Source: Tolumonas sp008015085 (lineage in GTDB: Bacteria; Pseudomonadota; Gammaproteobacteria; Enterobacterales; Aeromonadaceae). Taken from it: a stretch of 64,000 nt of DNA. A program made the translations under genes and the position numbers. The first letter of the stretch is position 1, and every line of letters starts with the position of its first letter. Below, piece after piece: positions 8,397 through 15,334 of this stretch. Under the pieces are notes generated by a model. That model had not been told where the DNA came from, did no database searches, and saw only the letters and a list, made by a program, of their open reading frames with translations. The stretch spans positions 124,001-188,000 of the forward strand of contig JAJUJX010000004.1 of assembly GCA_029265125.1 (NCBI GenBank). Reading direction: 5' to 3'.

Positions 8397-9722
8397 CTAT
8401 CTCAATATTTTCTCATCAATAACTTCAGTATCAGCCCGTTCTGTTTTAATTCGCGATGCGAGCACTTTATCGATCCGCATCCCATCCATATCCACCACTT
8501 CCAACCGCCAGTTTTCTATTTCCAATATGTCTCCGGTTACTGGTACCCGTCCAAGCAACAGCATGACTAAACCACTCAAAGTATGGTACCGATTGCGTTC
8601 TTCTTCCGGTAAATGTTCCAATTGAAGGCAATCTTTTAATTCCATGACAGGAATAAGACCATCCAGCAACCAGGAACCATCTTCCCGGCGAACCGCCCAG
8701 GCATCATCGTCATCTTCCTGATAAAACTCGCCGGTCAGTGACTCTAATACATCCTGAACAGTCACAATGCCCTGAAACTCACTGTACTCATCCACGACAA
8801 ATGCCATATATGAGCCGGAAGTACGGAAATGCTCCAGCAACTCCATGCCACTCAATGTTTCAGGAATGTAAGTGCAGGGCTGACATAATGCTTCTAAATC
8901 CAGCGCTAATCCCTGAATCGTCTGAACCATTACCTGACGCGCAGTGATCACGCCAAGTAATTCATTCAGACCGCCACGACACACAGGAAAGATGGAATGT
9001 TCAGAATCACTCATACGCTGCAGATTCACCTCCAGTGAATCCTGCAGATCGACAAACACAATGTCAGCTCTGGGTACCATCAATGAGGCTACAGCCCGAT
9101 CATCCAGGCGAAATACATTACGCACCATTTCATGCTCATGCCGTTCAATGACCCCACTTTCAGAACCTTCAGCCAGCATGGCATGGATCTCTTCCTCGGT
9201 TACGCTAACTACGTTTTCCAGCCTGATCCCCATCAAACGAATTAAGGCATGTGTTGAGGCAGACAAAAGCAGAACAAAAGGACGAGCCAGAAACGCCAGC
9301 AGTTGCATCGGCCTTGCAACCAGACAGGCAATAGGTTCTGCATTCAACTGACCAAGACGTTTAGGAACAAGCTCACCCACGACGATCGATACATAAGTAA
9401 CAACAACAACGACAACAACTGTTGCCACTACGTTTGCCGTCGAAGATGTTAACCCCATCAGCTGTAACCATTCAGATAATGGCTGGGCAAGAATCGCTTC
9501 TCCAAAAATACCATTCAAGATACCGATACAAGTGATACCGATCTGGATGGTAGATAAAAAATGGGTGGGATCTTCAGCCAGTTTAAGTGCGGTTTTTGCG
9601 CTATTCATACCATCAGCTGCCTGTTTGGCCAAACGCACCTTACGGGCAGTCACCAAAGCAATCTCCGACATAGCGAAGACACCATTAAGCAAAATCAGAC
9701 CAATTAATATAAATATGTCCAT
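8397..9722 (-). CDS. DUF21/CBS-pair/CorC-HlyC domain membrane protein (YtfL/PaeA-like)
   Basis: Inner-membrane protein of the UPF0053 family, about 441 aa. Order of domains: an N-terminal DUF21 with four hydrophobic segments (about 1-190), a CBS pair (about 205-330, with VPRADIVFVDL and ITARQVMVQTI), and a C-terminal CorC_HlyC domain (about 350-430, with VVDMDGMRIDKV). Relatives have been linked to cation or polyamine export (E. coli PaeA/YtfL) and to Mg/Co efflux (CorC); the substrate here is unknown. The ATG at 9722 is preferred, and a TTG three codons upstream is also possible. Neither has a strong ribosome binding site. Confidence 0.85.
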   Translation of the reverse strand: MDIFILIGLILLNGVFAMSEIALVTARKVRLAKQAADGMNSAKTALKLAEDPTHFLSTIQIGITCIGILNGIFGEAILAQPLSEWLQLMGLTSSTANVVATVVVVVVVTYVSIVVGELVPKRLGQLNAEPIACLVARPMQLLAFLARPFVLLLSASTHALIRLMGIRLENVVSVTEEEIHAMLAEGSESGVIERHEHEMVRNVFRLDDRAVASLMVPRADIVFVDLQDSLEVNLQRMSDSEHSIFPVCRGGLNELLGVITARQVMVQTIQGLALDLEALCQPCTYIPETLSGMELLEHFRTSGSYMAFVVDEYSEFQGIVTVQDVLESLTGEFYQEDDDDAWAVRREDGSWLLDGLIPVMELKDCLQLEHLPEEERNRYHTLSGLVMLLLGRVPVTGDILEIENWRLEVVDMDGMRIDKVLASRIKTERADTEVIDEKILR

Positions 9723-9866
9723 AGCAACCAAATCAACAACATATCTCTTTTGATGTTAGTCGATAAAAACGGAGGCTGCTATTTAACCTAAGAGACTGGA
9801 AAGTATGATTTTCGTCGAAAATATCAGCAAACAAACAGAAAAATGCAAAATAAGTGGTTTCAGTGC

Positions 9867-9894
9867 TGGACGTCGCTTCGGATTTCATTATAAT
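9867..9894 (+). promoter_or_regulatory. Stable-RNA promoter for the tRNA pair
   Basis: TGGACG and a perfect TATAAT (9889-9894) are separated by 16 bp, about 20 bp before the tRNA-Thr. The TATAAT is followed by a GC-rich discriminator (CCCGCC), typical of promoters under stringent control. Confidence 0.65.
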
Positions 9895-9915
9895 CCCGCC
9901 TCGTTGAATAGCAGT

Positions 9916-9991
<76 letters not shown>

Positions 9992-10001
9992 TTCAACCTA
10001 A

Positions 10002-10077
10002 GCCCAGATAGCTCAGTCGGTAGAGCAGCGGATTGAAAATCCGCGTGTCCGTGGTTCGATTCCGCGTCTGGGCACCA
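10002..10077 (+). tRNA. tRNA-Phe (anticodon GAA)
   Basis: A 76-nt cloverleaf with encoded CCA, 10 bp after the tRNA-Thr. The acceptor GCCCAGA pairs with TCTGGGC, the anticodon loop TTGAAAA gives GAA, and the T-arm GTTCGATTC is intact. It is co-transcribed with tRNA-Thr and followed by a terminator hairpin. Confidence 0.97.
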
Positions 10078-10084
10078 TCATTCA

Positions 10085-10110
10085 AAAGCCTCGCAGCAAT
10101 GCGGGGCTTT
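10085..10110 (+). terminator. Terminator after tRNA-Phe
   Basis: The hairpin AAAGCC-T-CGCA / TGCG-G-GGCTTT has a GCAA loop and one T-G wobble. The T-rich 3' arm and following GTCGTTT suit intrinsic termination of the tRNA transcript. Confidence 0.75.
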
Positions 10111-10165
10111 GTCGTTTCTGGCTTACTGAAAATCAAGCGCAGTTTCCTTCAGCCAACAAAATCGT

Positions 10166-10171
10166 TATACT
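10166..10171 (+). promoter_or_regulatory. Candidate -10 box for the riboswitch-mneA transcript
   Basis: TATACT lies about 12 bp before the conserved start of the riboswitch. The matching -35 region (TTTCCT) is poor. Confidence 0.4.
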
Positions 10172-10177
10172 GCGCCC

Positions 10178-10345
10178 GTCATTGGGGAGTAGCCTCCTGT
10201 TCATTTCGGGGCTTGCATCAACAGACTTGACCCTCATGGTCATGGTGCAAGCAGTTATCCGTCTTATATCCGGATACACCTGGCAAGACCTTTGACCATA
10301 CACTGTGCGGCCGGACAGTAGTATGGTCATTGGAAAATTCCGGCC
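10178..10345 (+). promoter_or_regulatory. yybP-ykoY family manganese riboswitch
   Basis: The 5' leader of the UPF0016/MneA gene carries the hallmark GGGGAGTAG (10184-10192) of yybP-ykoY Mn2+ riboswitches. Internal helices can be read, such as GCTTGCA (10211-10217) with TGCAAGC (10246-10252). Near the gene a long hairpin is formed by GACCATAC-ACTGT (10294-10306) and ACAGT-A-GTATGGTC (10315-10328). Its loop contains GGCCGG (10309-10314), which is complementary to CCGGCC (10340-10345) directly before the start codon. This suggests a loop interaction that could control ribosome access. Family knowledge: Mn2+ binding turns on Mn exporters. The exact aptamer limits are approximate. Confidence 0.85.
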
Positions 10346-10951
10346 ATGGAGTATCAAGTGTCTGCTTTTTTTGTTTCTACCGGAATTGTGGCATTAGCCG
10401 AGATTGGCGATAAAACTCAGCTTCTGGCATTTATCCTTGCCGCCAAGTTCAAAAAACCAATCCCTATCATTCTGGGTATTCTGATTGCCACATTGGCCAA
10501 CCACGGATTCGCAGGTGCTATTGGTGAATGGTTAACTTCGCTGGTTGATGCACAAACGATGGGCTACATCCTTGGCGTATCTTTCATTGCGATGGCACTA
10601 TGGACTCTGATCCCGGATAAATTTGAAGAAGGCGATGCCAAATTAGCGCAATTCGGCGTTCTGACCACTACACTTATTGCATTTTTCCTGGCTGAAATGG
10701 GCGACAAAACACAGGTTGCGACCGTTGCACTGGCAGCAAAATATCAGGATCTGTTCTATGTCGTCGCCGGTACGACCTTTGGGATGATGCTGGCAAACGT
10801 ACCTGCAGTTTTACTGGGAAATAAAGTCGCACAGGCTGTTCCGGTTAAACTAGTTCATGGTATTGCAGCTGCAATTTTTGCAGTGCTGGGGGTTGTGACG
10901 CTGCTCGGTACCATGAAACCGGAATTATTTAATTTCTGGGCGCTTAATTAA
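10346..10951 (+). CDS. mneA: Manganese exporter, UPF0016/GDT1 (MneA-like) family
   Basis: Integral membrane protein of 201 aa with six hydrophobic segments in two repeats. Each repeat carries the family signature: AEIGDKTQ at residues 18-25 and AEMGDKTQ at 116-123. The acidic and polar residues of these motifs are thought to line the cation path. Relatives (MneA of Vibrio cholerae, TMEM165, Gdt1) export Mn2+ or exchange Mn/Ca with protons. The upstream yybP-ykoY riboswitch strongly supports a role in Mn2+ efflux. The ATG at 10346 has only a weak GGAAAA 9-14 nt upstream, consistent with structure-controlled translation. It converges on the CHAD gene. Confidence 0.93.
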   Translation: MEYQVSAFFVSTGIVALAEIGDKTQLLAFILAAKFKKPIPIILGILIATLANHGFAGAIGEWLTSLVDAQTMGYILGVSFIAMALWTLIPDKFEEGDAKLAQFGVLTTTLIAFFLAEMGDKTQVATVALAAKYQDLFYVVAGTTFGMMLANVPAVLLGNKVAQAVPVKLVHGIAAAIFAVLGVVTLLGTMKPELFNFWALN

Positions 10952-10976
10952 CCTGAGATTTATCTGCAATCAGGTT
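10950..10976. terminator. Hairpin between the convergent mneA and CHAD genes
   Basis: AACCTGA and TCAGGTT form a 7-bp stem around a 13-nt loop that overlaps both stop codons. A T-rich stretch (TTCTTTTTG) follows a few bases later on the plus strand. It may act as a weak terminator for mneA. Confidence 0.4.
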
Positions 10977-11821
10977 CTGTCATTCTTTTTGAAATGCATT
11001 AACAGATCCGAAGCGTCTGTTAATGCATGTTGTTGCCATCGCTCCAAAATTACCAGCCATTGGTCCGGCATCGGCATATCTGAGCAGATTATTTGTTTAA
11101 AAATATCATAGTCGTGCATAGCTCCGAGGCAACGCTGTAGCTGAATCAGAAACGGTAACTGCTGATACTGTCTCACCGTCAGAAATGCGGAAAAACCTTC
11201 ATTCCAGTAGCGCAAATGTTTCACGCATATCCGTAAATAATGCCATTCATATATTGGAGAGGTCTGTTGTAAATCTTTAGCTGCCTTAAAAACACATTTT
11301 TCCAATCTACGGGAACATCTCCTGGCTCTGCCTTGCAAAACATGTTTCCGCTGTTTACTGATTTTTTTTCCCCAGTAAAGACTGGCAGACATAAACACAT
11401 GCGGCAACTGCATGGTCTGCAGATCGACGGCTATCTTCGTTCTGGTTGCCTCTAGTTCCTCACCTAAAAACAACAACTGCTTTTGCCCAACTTGGGTTTC
11501 GTCCATTAATGACTTGGCCAATCCGACCGCTACTTCCAGATCCCGTTGAGAATTAGTCAGTGCTGCCGCTGCGTGAAGCTGTTCTCTCTGCTTTCTTAAG
11601 AATCGCGAATGAGGAAATAAATTCAGCAGCACTCGTTGGCTACGTAAATGTATACGAAAATCGTGTAATGCTTCCTGGTCAGATGGGAAATTTAACCTGT
11701 TTAACGCCGAGGAAGCCGCAACTGATAGAGTTGAGAAATAATCAGATAACCCCTGCTTCACCGAATTATGGGATTTTACCTGCATACCACCTATTGATTT
11801 AATTCTCACAGCAAAGTTCAT
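10970..11821 (-). CDS. CHAD domain protein
   Basis: Helical CHAD-domain protein, up to 283 aa. Conserved basic and histidine positions can be seen in ALHDFRIHLRSQRVLL and in ICVKHLRYWNEGFSAF. CHAD domains bind inorganic polyphosphate in characterised cases; there is no CYTH (triphosphatase) domain here. The gene begins 3 bp after the amrS stop, so the two are probably co-transcribed. Start is uncertain: an internal ATG at 11785 (MQVKSHNS) is preceded by AGGTGG at very short spacing, while the upstream ATG at 11821 has almost no ribosome binding site. Confidence 0.85.
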   Translation of the reverse strand: MNFAVRIKSIGGMQVKSHNSVKQGLSDYFSTLSVAASSALNRLNFPSDQEALHDFRIHLRSQRVLLNLFPHSRFLRKQREQLHAAAALTNSQRDLEVAVGLAKSLMDETQVGQKQLLFLGEELEATRTKIAVDLQTMQLPHVFMSASLYWGKKISKQRKHVLQGRARRCSRRLEKCVFKAAKDLQQTSPIYEWHYLRICVKHLRYWNEGFSAFLTVRQYQQLPFLIQLQRCLGAMHDYDIFKQIICSDMPMPDQWLVILERWQQHALTDASDLLMHFKKNDRT

Positions 11822-11824
11822 CCG

Positions 11825-12901
11825 CTATTTGATCTCTATCGGCCAGCGTTTGGGCCCCCAATTACCAGGCATAGCTTCAAAAATTCCTGCAATCCGCGTA
11901 TTACAATACTGACAACTGCCATCTTTCAGCGCCCAGCGACCTAAACGGTAACCATCCCGCTCGATCAGCAATTTTCCACATGATGGACACCATGTGCTGC
12001 CATCAGCCACATCATGCACATTTCCGAGATAGACATAATGCAACCCGTTCGCTTTAGCGATTTTCTTTGCCTGAAGTAATGAGGTCATTGACGTAGCTGA
12101 TTTATCGAGCATATGAAAATCAGGGTGAAACGCGGTGAAATGTAGCGGCACATCCGGCCCTAGTTCATCCGCAATCCAGCGACACATCGCCTGCAGCTCT
12201 TCCGGCGAATCATTTTCACCGGGGATCAATAACGTGGTTATTTCAAACCAAACCGATGTCTCATGCTTCAGATAACGCAATGTATCCAGCACGGGAGCAA
12301 GATGTCCACCGCAAATCCGGTGATAAAAATCCTCAGAAAACCCTTTCAAATCCACATTGGCAGCATCCATTGCTGCAAAAAATTCACGCCGCGGTTCAGG
12401 ATTGATATACCCTGCAGTCACTGCTACCGTTTTGATATTTCTCGCATGACAGGCTTTTGCCACATCAACGGCATACTCCATAAAAATGACTGGATCATTG
12501 TAAGTAAATGCCACTGCTCGACACCCAGTCTGTTCAGCCGCGATAGCCAGTTGCTCCGGTGAGGCTGATGCACTAAGTGTTTCCATATCACGCGATTTAC
12601 TGATATCCCAGTTCTGGCAAAAGGCACACGTCAGGTTGCATCCGGCCGTACCAAAAGAAAGAACCGGTGTTCCCGGCAGAAAATGATTTAGTGGCTTTTT
12701 CTCGATCGGATCAATACAAAACCCGCTGGAACGACCATAGCTGGTCAGCACGATCTCTCCGCCTTGTGCCATACGGATATAACAGACACCCCGCTTGCCC
12801 TCCCGCAGTTCACACTCCCGCGGACAAAGCGTACAAACGGTATGACCATTATCCAGATGATGCCAGTAGTGCGTCGGCACCACATTCTCTGATTTATCCA
12901 T
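11825..12901 (-). CDS. amrS: AmmeMemoRadiSam system radical SAM enzyme
   Basis: Radical SAM protein of 358 aa. The [4Fe-4S] cluster motif CNLTCAFC (C-x3-C-x2-C) lies at residues 88-95. An N-terminal cysteine set (C23, C26, C30, C40, in CTLCPRECELREGKRGVC) and two C-terminal CxxC pairs (CPSC, CQYC) suggest extra metal sites. The family resembles pyruvate-formate-lyase-activating enzymes but lacks a glycyl-radical partner gene here. The name comes from its constant association with Memo and AMMECR1 genes, which lie divergently next door; the reaction is not known to me. The ribosome binding site GGAGG lies 4 nt before the ATG. Confidence 0.92.
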   Translation of the reverse strand: MDKSENVVPTHYWHHLDNGHTVCTLCPRECELREGKRGVCYIRMAQGGEIVLTSYGRSSGFCIDPIEKKPLNHFLPGTPVLSFGTAGCNLTCAFCQNWDISKSRDMETLSASASPEQLAIAAEQTGCRAVAFTYNDPVIFMEYAVDVAKACHARNIKTVAVTAGYINPEPRREFFAAMDAANVDLKGFSEDFYHRICGGHLAPVLDTLRYLKHETSVWFEITTLLIPGENDSPEELQAMCRWIADELGPDVPLHFTAFHPDFHMLDKSATSMTSLLQAKKIAKANGLHYVYLGNVHDVADGSTWCPSCGKLLIERDGYRLGRWALKDGSCQYCNTRIAGIFEAMPGNWGPKRWPIEIK

Positions 12902-12960
12902 ACAACCTCCGCAGCAACACTATAATTGTAGATGAGATCTATCCATCAGGAGGTTGTATG
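12899..12960. repeat. 12-bp inverted repeat covering both amr start sites
   Basis: CATACAACCTCC (12899-12910) and GGAGGTTGTATG (12949-12960) are perfect inverted copies. Each contains the Shine-Dalgarno and ATG of one divergent gene (amrS to the left, amrB to the right), so both mRNAs have an identical initiation site. The space between holds a TATAAT at 12921-12926, a possible -10 for amrB. Confidence 0.8.
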
Positions 12961-13734
12961 CAGGTGATCCATCAGCCCGCTGTTGCCGATATGTTTTACC
13001 CGGCTGATCCAGAACGATTGCATGACTGGATGCAACAGCATCTGGTTACGTCAGCTGATCCGTCACATCCTCCCAGGATGCTGATCGTGCCACACGCTGG
13101 TTACCGCTTTTCCGGTGATATTGCAGCACAGGGATACCAGCTATTAACCAAAGGAATTTTCAAACGTGTGGTTGTACTCAGCCCGGCACACCGTGTTTTC
13201 GTTCAGGGCATAGCAGTCCCTACCCGCTGGGATGCAGAGGCAACGCCATTAGGCAATATTCTTCTCGATAAACCAGCCATAGAGTCATTACTGGCACTCC
13301 CAGAAGTGATTGCAGCAACCGAAGCACACCGACAGGAACATGCCATCGAAGTGCAGTTGCCCTTTCTTCAACATCAACTCGGCGACTTCAAACTGATCCC
13401 TATTATAGTCGGTGTCAGCCAGCCTGAATCTGTGGCAAACGCGCTGGATTTGCTTGTAGATGATGAAACGTTGGTAGTTGTCAGCACAGATCTCAGCCAC
13501 TACCTTTCACAAGATATCGCCCGCCAGCAGGATGACGACACTATCCGGCAAATACTGCAATTTCACGAAAATTTATCCGGCGATCAGGCTTGTGGCTGTT
13601 ATGCACTCAACGGCGCTTTGCACTGGGCTCATCAGCAACAGCTGAACATTCAGTTACTGGCCAAATGCACCTCCGGCGATACATGTTCAGATAAAAGCAG
13701 GGTGGTAGGTTATGCAGCTTTTGCCCTCTATTGA
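12958..13734 (+). CDS. amrB: AmmeMemoRadiSam system protein B (MEMO1 family)
   Basis: MEMO-family protein of 258 aa, structurally related to class III extradiol dioxygenases. Conserved histidine and acid motifs are visible: PHAGYRFSG, LSPAHRVF, RQEHAIEVQLPFLQ and STDLSHYLS, then CGCYALNGAL near the end. Human MEMO1 has been described as a metal-binding redox protein; the bacterial role is not established. The ATG at 12958 is chosen because of the strong AGGAGG 4 nt upstream; reading further upstream would run antisense into amrS. It overlaps amrA by 23 bp. Confidence 0.92.
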   Translation: MQVIHQPAVADMFYPADPERLHDWMQQHLVTSADPSHPPRMLIVPHAGYRFSGDIAAQGYQLLTKGIFKRVVVLSPAHRVFVQGIAVPTRWDAEATPLGNILLDKPAIESLLALPEVIAATEAHRQEHAIEVQLPFLQHQLGDFKLIPIIVGVSQPESVANALDLLVDDETLVVVSTDLSHYLSQDIARQQDDDTIRQILQFHENLSGDQACGCYALNGALHWAHQQQLNIQLLAKCTSGDTCSDKSRVVGYAAFALY

Positions 13735-14296
13735 ATTAGCCGAACGAAAAGCTATGCTAGTGCTGGCTCGCCGTGCCATCCAAATGCGCTGGTTGAACAC
13801 CGCATTCCAGGTAGAACCACTGCCTCACGGCGAACTGCAACAAGGCTGTTTTGTCACTTTGCATAAACATGGGGAACTGCGCGGCTGTATCGGAACGCTG
13901 GAACAGGATATGCCTTTGCAGCAGGCTATTCCCTATTTTGCACAGGCTGCCGCTTTTCAGGATCCAAGATTTGCCCCTCTGAGCGAAAACGAACTGTCTG
14001 ACTGCATAATCAGCATCTCTGTTCTCAGCCAAAGAGAACCGCTTCCAGCCACCCAGAGGGAAGAACTTCTGGCTGCACTGACTCCCTTCTCTGATGGATT
14101 ATGGCTAAGTGACGGATATCGAAGAGCCACTTTTTTACCTGCAGTATGGCGACAACTTCCTGATAAGTATGATTTTCTACATCATTTATTACGTAAAGGC
14201 GGTTGGCAACCCGACAGTTGGCCACCCCACATGCAAGCGTGGCGTTACCATAGTCTGGAGTTTTCAGAGCCAGATGGTGAGCCGGTTATCGAATGA
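13712..14296 (+). CDS. amrA: AmmeMemoRadiSam system protein A (AMMECR1 family)
   Basis: AMMECR1-domain protein of 194 aa. The family signature LRGCIGTLE is at residues 56-64, and further conserved parts (FQDPRFAPLSENEL, ISISVLS, FLPAVWRQLPDKYDFL) are present. The molecular role is unknown. The start lies inside the end of amrB, with GGTAGG just upstream, which indicates translational coupling. Together with amrB and the divergent amrS it makes the complete three-gene set. Confidence 0.92.
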   Translation: MQLLPSIELAERKAMLVLARRAIQMRWLNTAFQVEPLPHGELQQGCFVTLHKHGELRGCIGTLEQDMPLQQAIPYFAQAAAFQDPRFAPLSENELSDCIISISVLSQREPLPATQREELLAALTPFSDGLWLSDGYRRATFLPAVWRQLPDKYDFLHHLLRKGGWQPDSWPPHMQAWRYHSLEFSEPDGEPVIE

Positions 14297-14313
14297 TGCT
14301 TTCGCATAAAAAA

Positions 14314-14338
14314 GAAACGGCGCCTCACGCGCCGTTTC
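14314..14338. terminator. Bidirectional terminator between amrA and accA
   Basis: GAAACGGCGC (14314-14323) and GCGCCGTTTC (14329-14338) form a perfect 10-bp stem with loop CTCAC. An A-rich run before the stem (AAAAAA) gives a T tract in the minus direction, ending the accA transcript; the plus side ends in TTTCTAG. Confidence 0.85.
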
Positions 14339-14359
14339 TAGAATATCCATTCATCAATA

Positions 14360-15316
14360 TTAGCAATAACCATTGCTCATTAGTTTCTGATAGCGTTGCT
14401 TCAACAATTCGTCAGTATGTAATGAATGTAATTCATTGAGATCCGTCAGCAGACGCTGTTTCAGAAAATTAGCCATTTCATCAACATTACGGTGTGCACC
14501 ACCCAATGGTTCAGAGACGATACCATCGATCAGTTTCAGCTCTTTCAGACGAGCAGCCGTGATCCCCATAGCTTCCGCTGCGATGTTGGCTTTTTCGGCA
14601 CTCTTCCACAAAATTGATGCACAGCCTTCCGGTGAAATAACCGAATAGGTGGAATATTGCAGCATGTTCACGCGATCACCAACACCTATAGCCAGTGCAC
14701 CGCCAGACCCACCCTCACCAATAACAGTACAGATAACCGGTACTTTCAGGCTTGACATTACTTTCAGGTTACGGGCAATCGCCTCTGACTGACCGCGCTC
14801 TTCAGCACCCACCCCAGGATATGCGCCAGGTGTATCAATGAAGGTAATGATCGGCATTTTGAAACGTTCAGCCATCTGCATCAACCGCAGGGCTTTGCGG
14901 TAGCCTTCTGGTCTAGGCATACCGAAGTTTCGTTTAATTTTCTCCTGAGTGTCACGACCTTTCTGATGGCCAATCACCATAACTGGTTGACCATCCAGAC
15001 GAGCCGTACCACCTACAATCGCTTTGTCGTCAGCATATGCACGATCACCCGCCATTTCATCGAAATCAGTGAAGATACGGGAGATATAGTCCGCGGTATA
15101 CGGACGCTGCGGATGGCGCGCTAACTGAGAAATCTGCCAGGCACCCAGATCAGAAAACAGCTTTCTGGTCAGTTCCTCATTTTTCTTTTCCAGATGATTG
15201 ATCTCATCTGTCAAATCCACGCTGCTGCCAACATTCGCACTGACGTGCTTCAGTTCTTCGATTTGTGCCAGCAATTCAGCAATAGGTTGTTCAAATTCCA
15301 GAAAGTTCATATTCAT
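14360..15316 (-). CDS. accA: Acetyl-CoA carboxylase carboxyltransferase subunit alpha
   Basis: Alpha subunit (318 aa) of the carboxyltransferase that, with AccD, moves CO2 from biotin to acetyl-CoA to form malonyl-CoA, the first step of fatty acid synthesis. Features: a helical N-terminus (MNMNFLEFEQPIAELLAQIE), then the crotonase-like domain with GHQKGRDTQEKIKRNFGMP, the TFIDTPGAYPGVGAEERGQ motif and IGEGGSGGALAIGVGD. It follows dnaE on the same strand by 18 bp, as in E. coli. Confidence 0.98.
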   Translation of the reverse strand: MNMNFLEFEQPIAELLAQIEELKHVSANVGSSVDLTDEINHLEKKNEELTRKLFSDLGAWQISQLARHPQRPYTADYISRIFTDFDEMAGDRAYADDKAIVGGTARLDGQPVMVIGHQKGRDTQEKIKRNFGMPRPEGYRKALRLMQMAERFKMPIITFIDTPGAYPGVGAEERGQSEAIARNLKVMSSLKVPVICTVIGEGGSGGALAIGVGDRVNMLQYSTYSVISPEGCASILWKSAEKANIAAEAMGITAARLKELKLIDGIVSEPLGGAHRNVDEMANFLKQRLLTDLNELHSLHTDELLKQRYQKLMSNGYC

Positions 15317-15334
15317 AAGTTATATCCGAAATCG

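Noticed and set aside
12667..12957. An open frame extends the amrB gene far upstream, into amrS.
   Set aside because: It is antisense to amrS, and the strong AGGAGG before the ATG at 12958 fixes the amrB start there.
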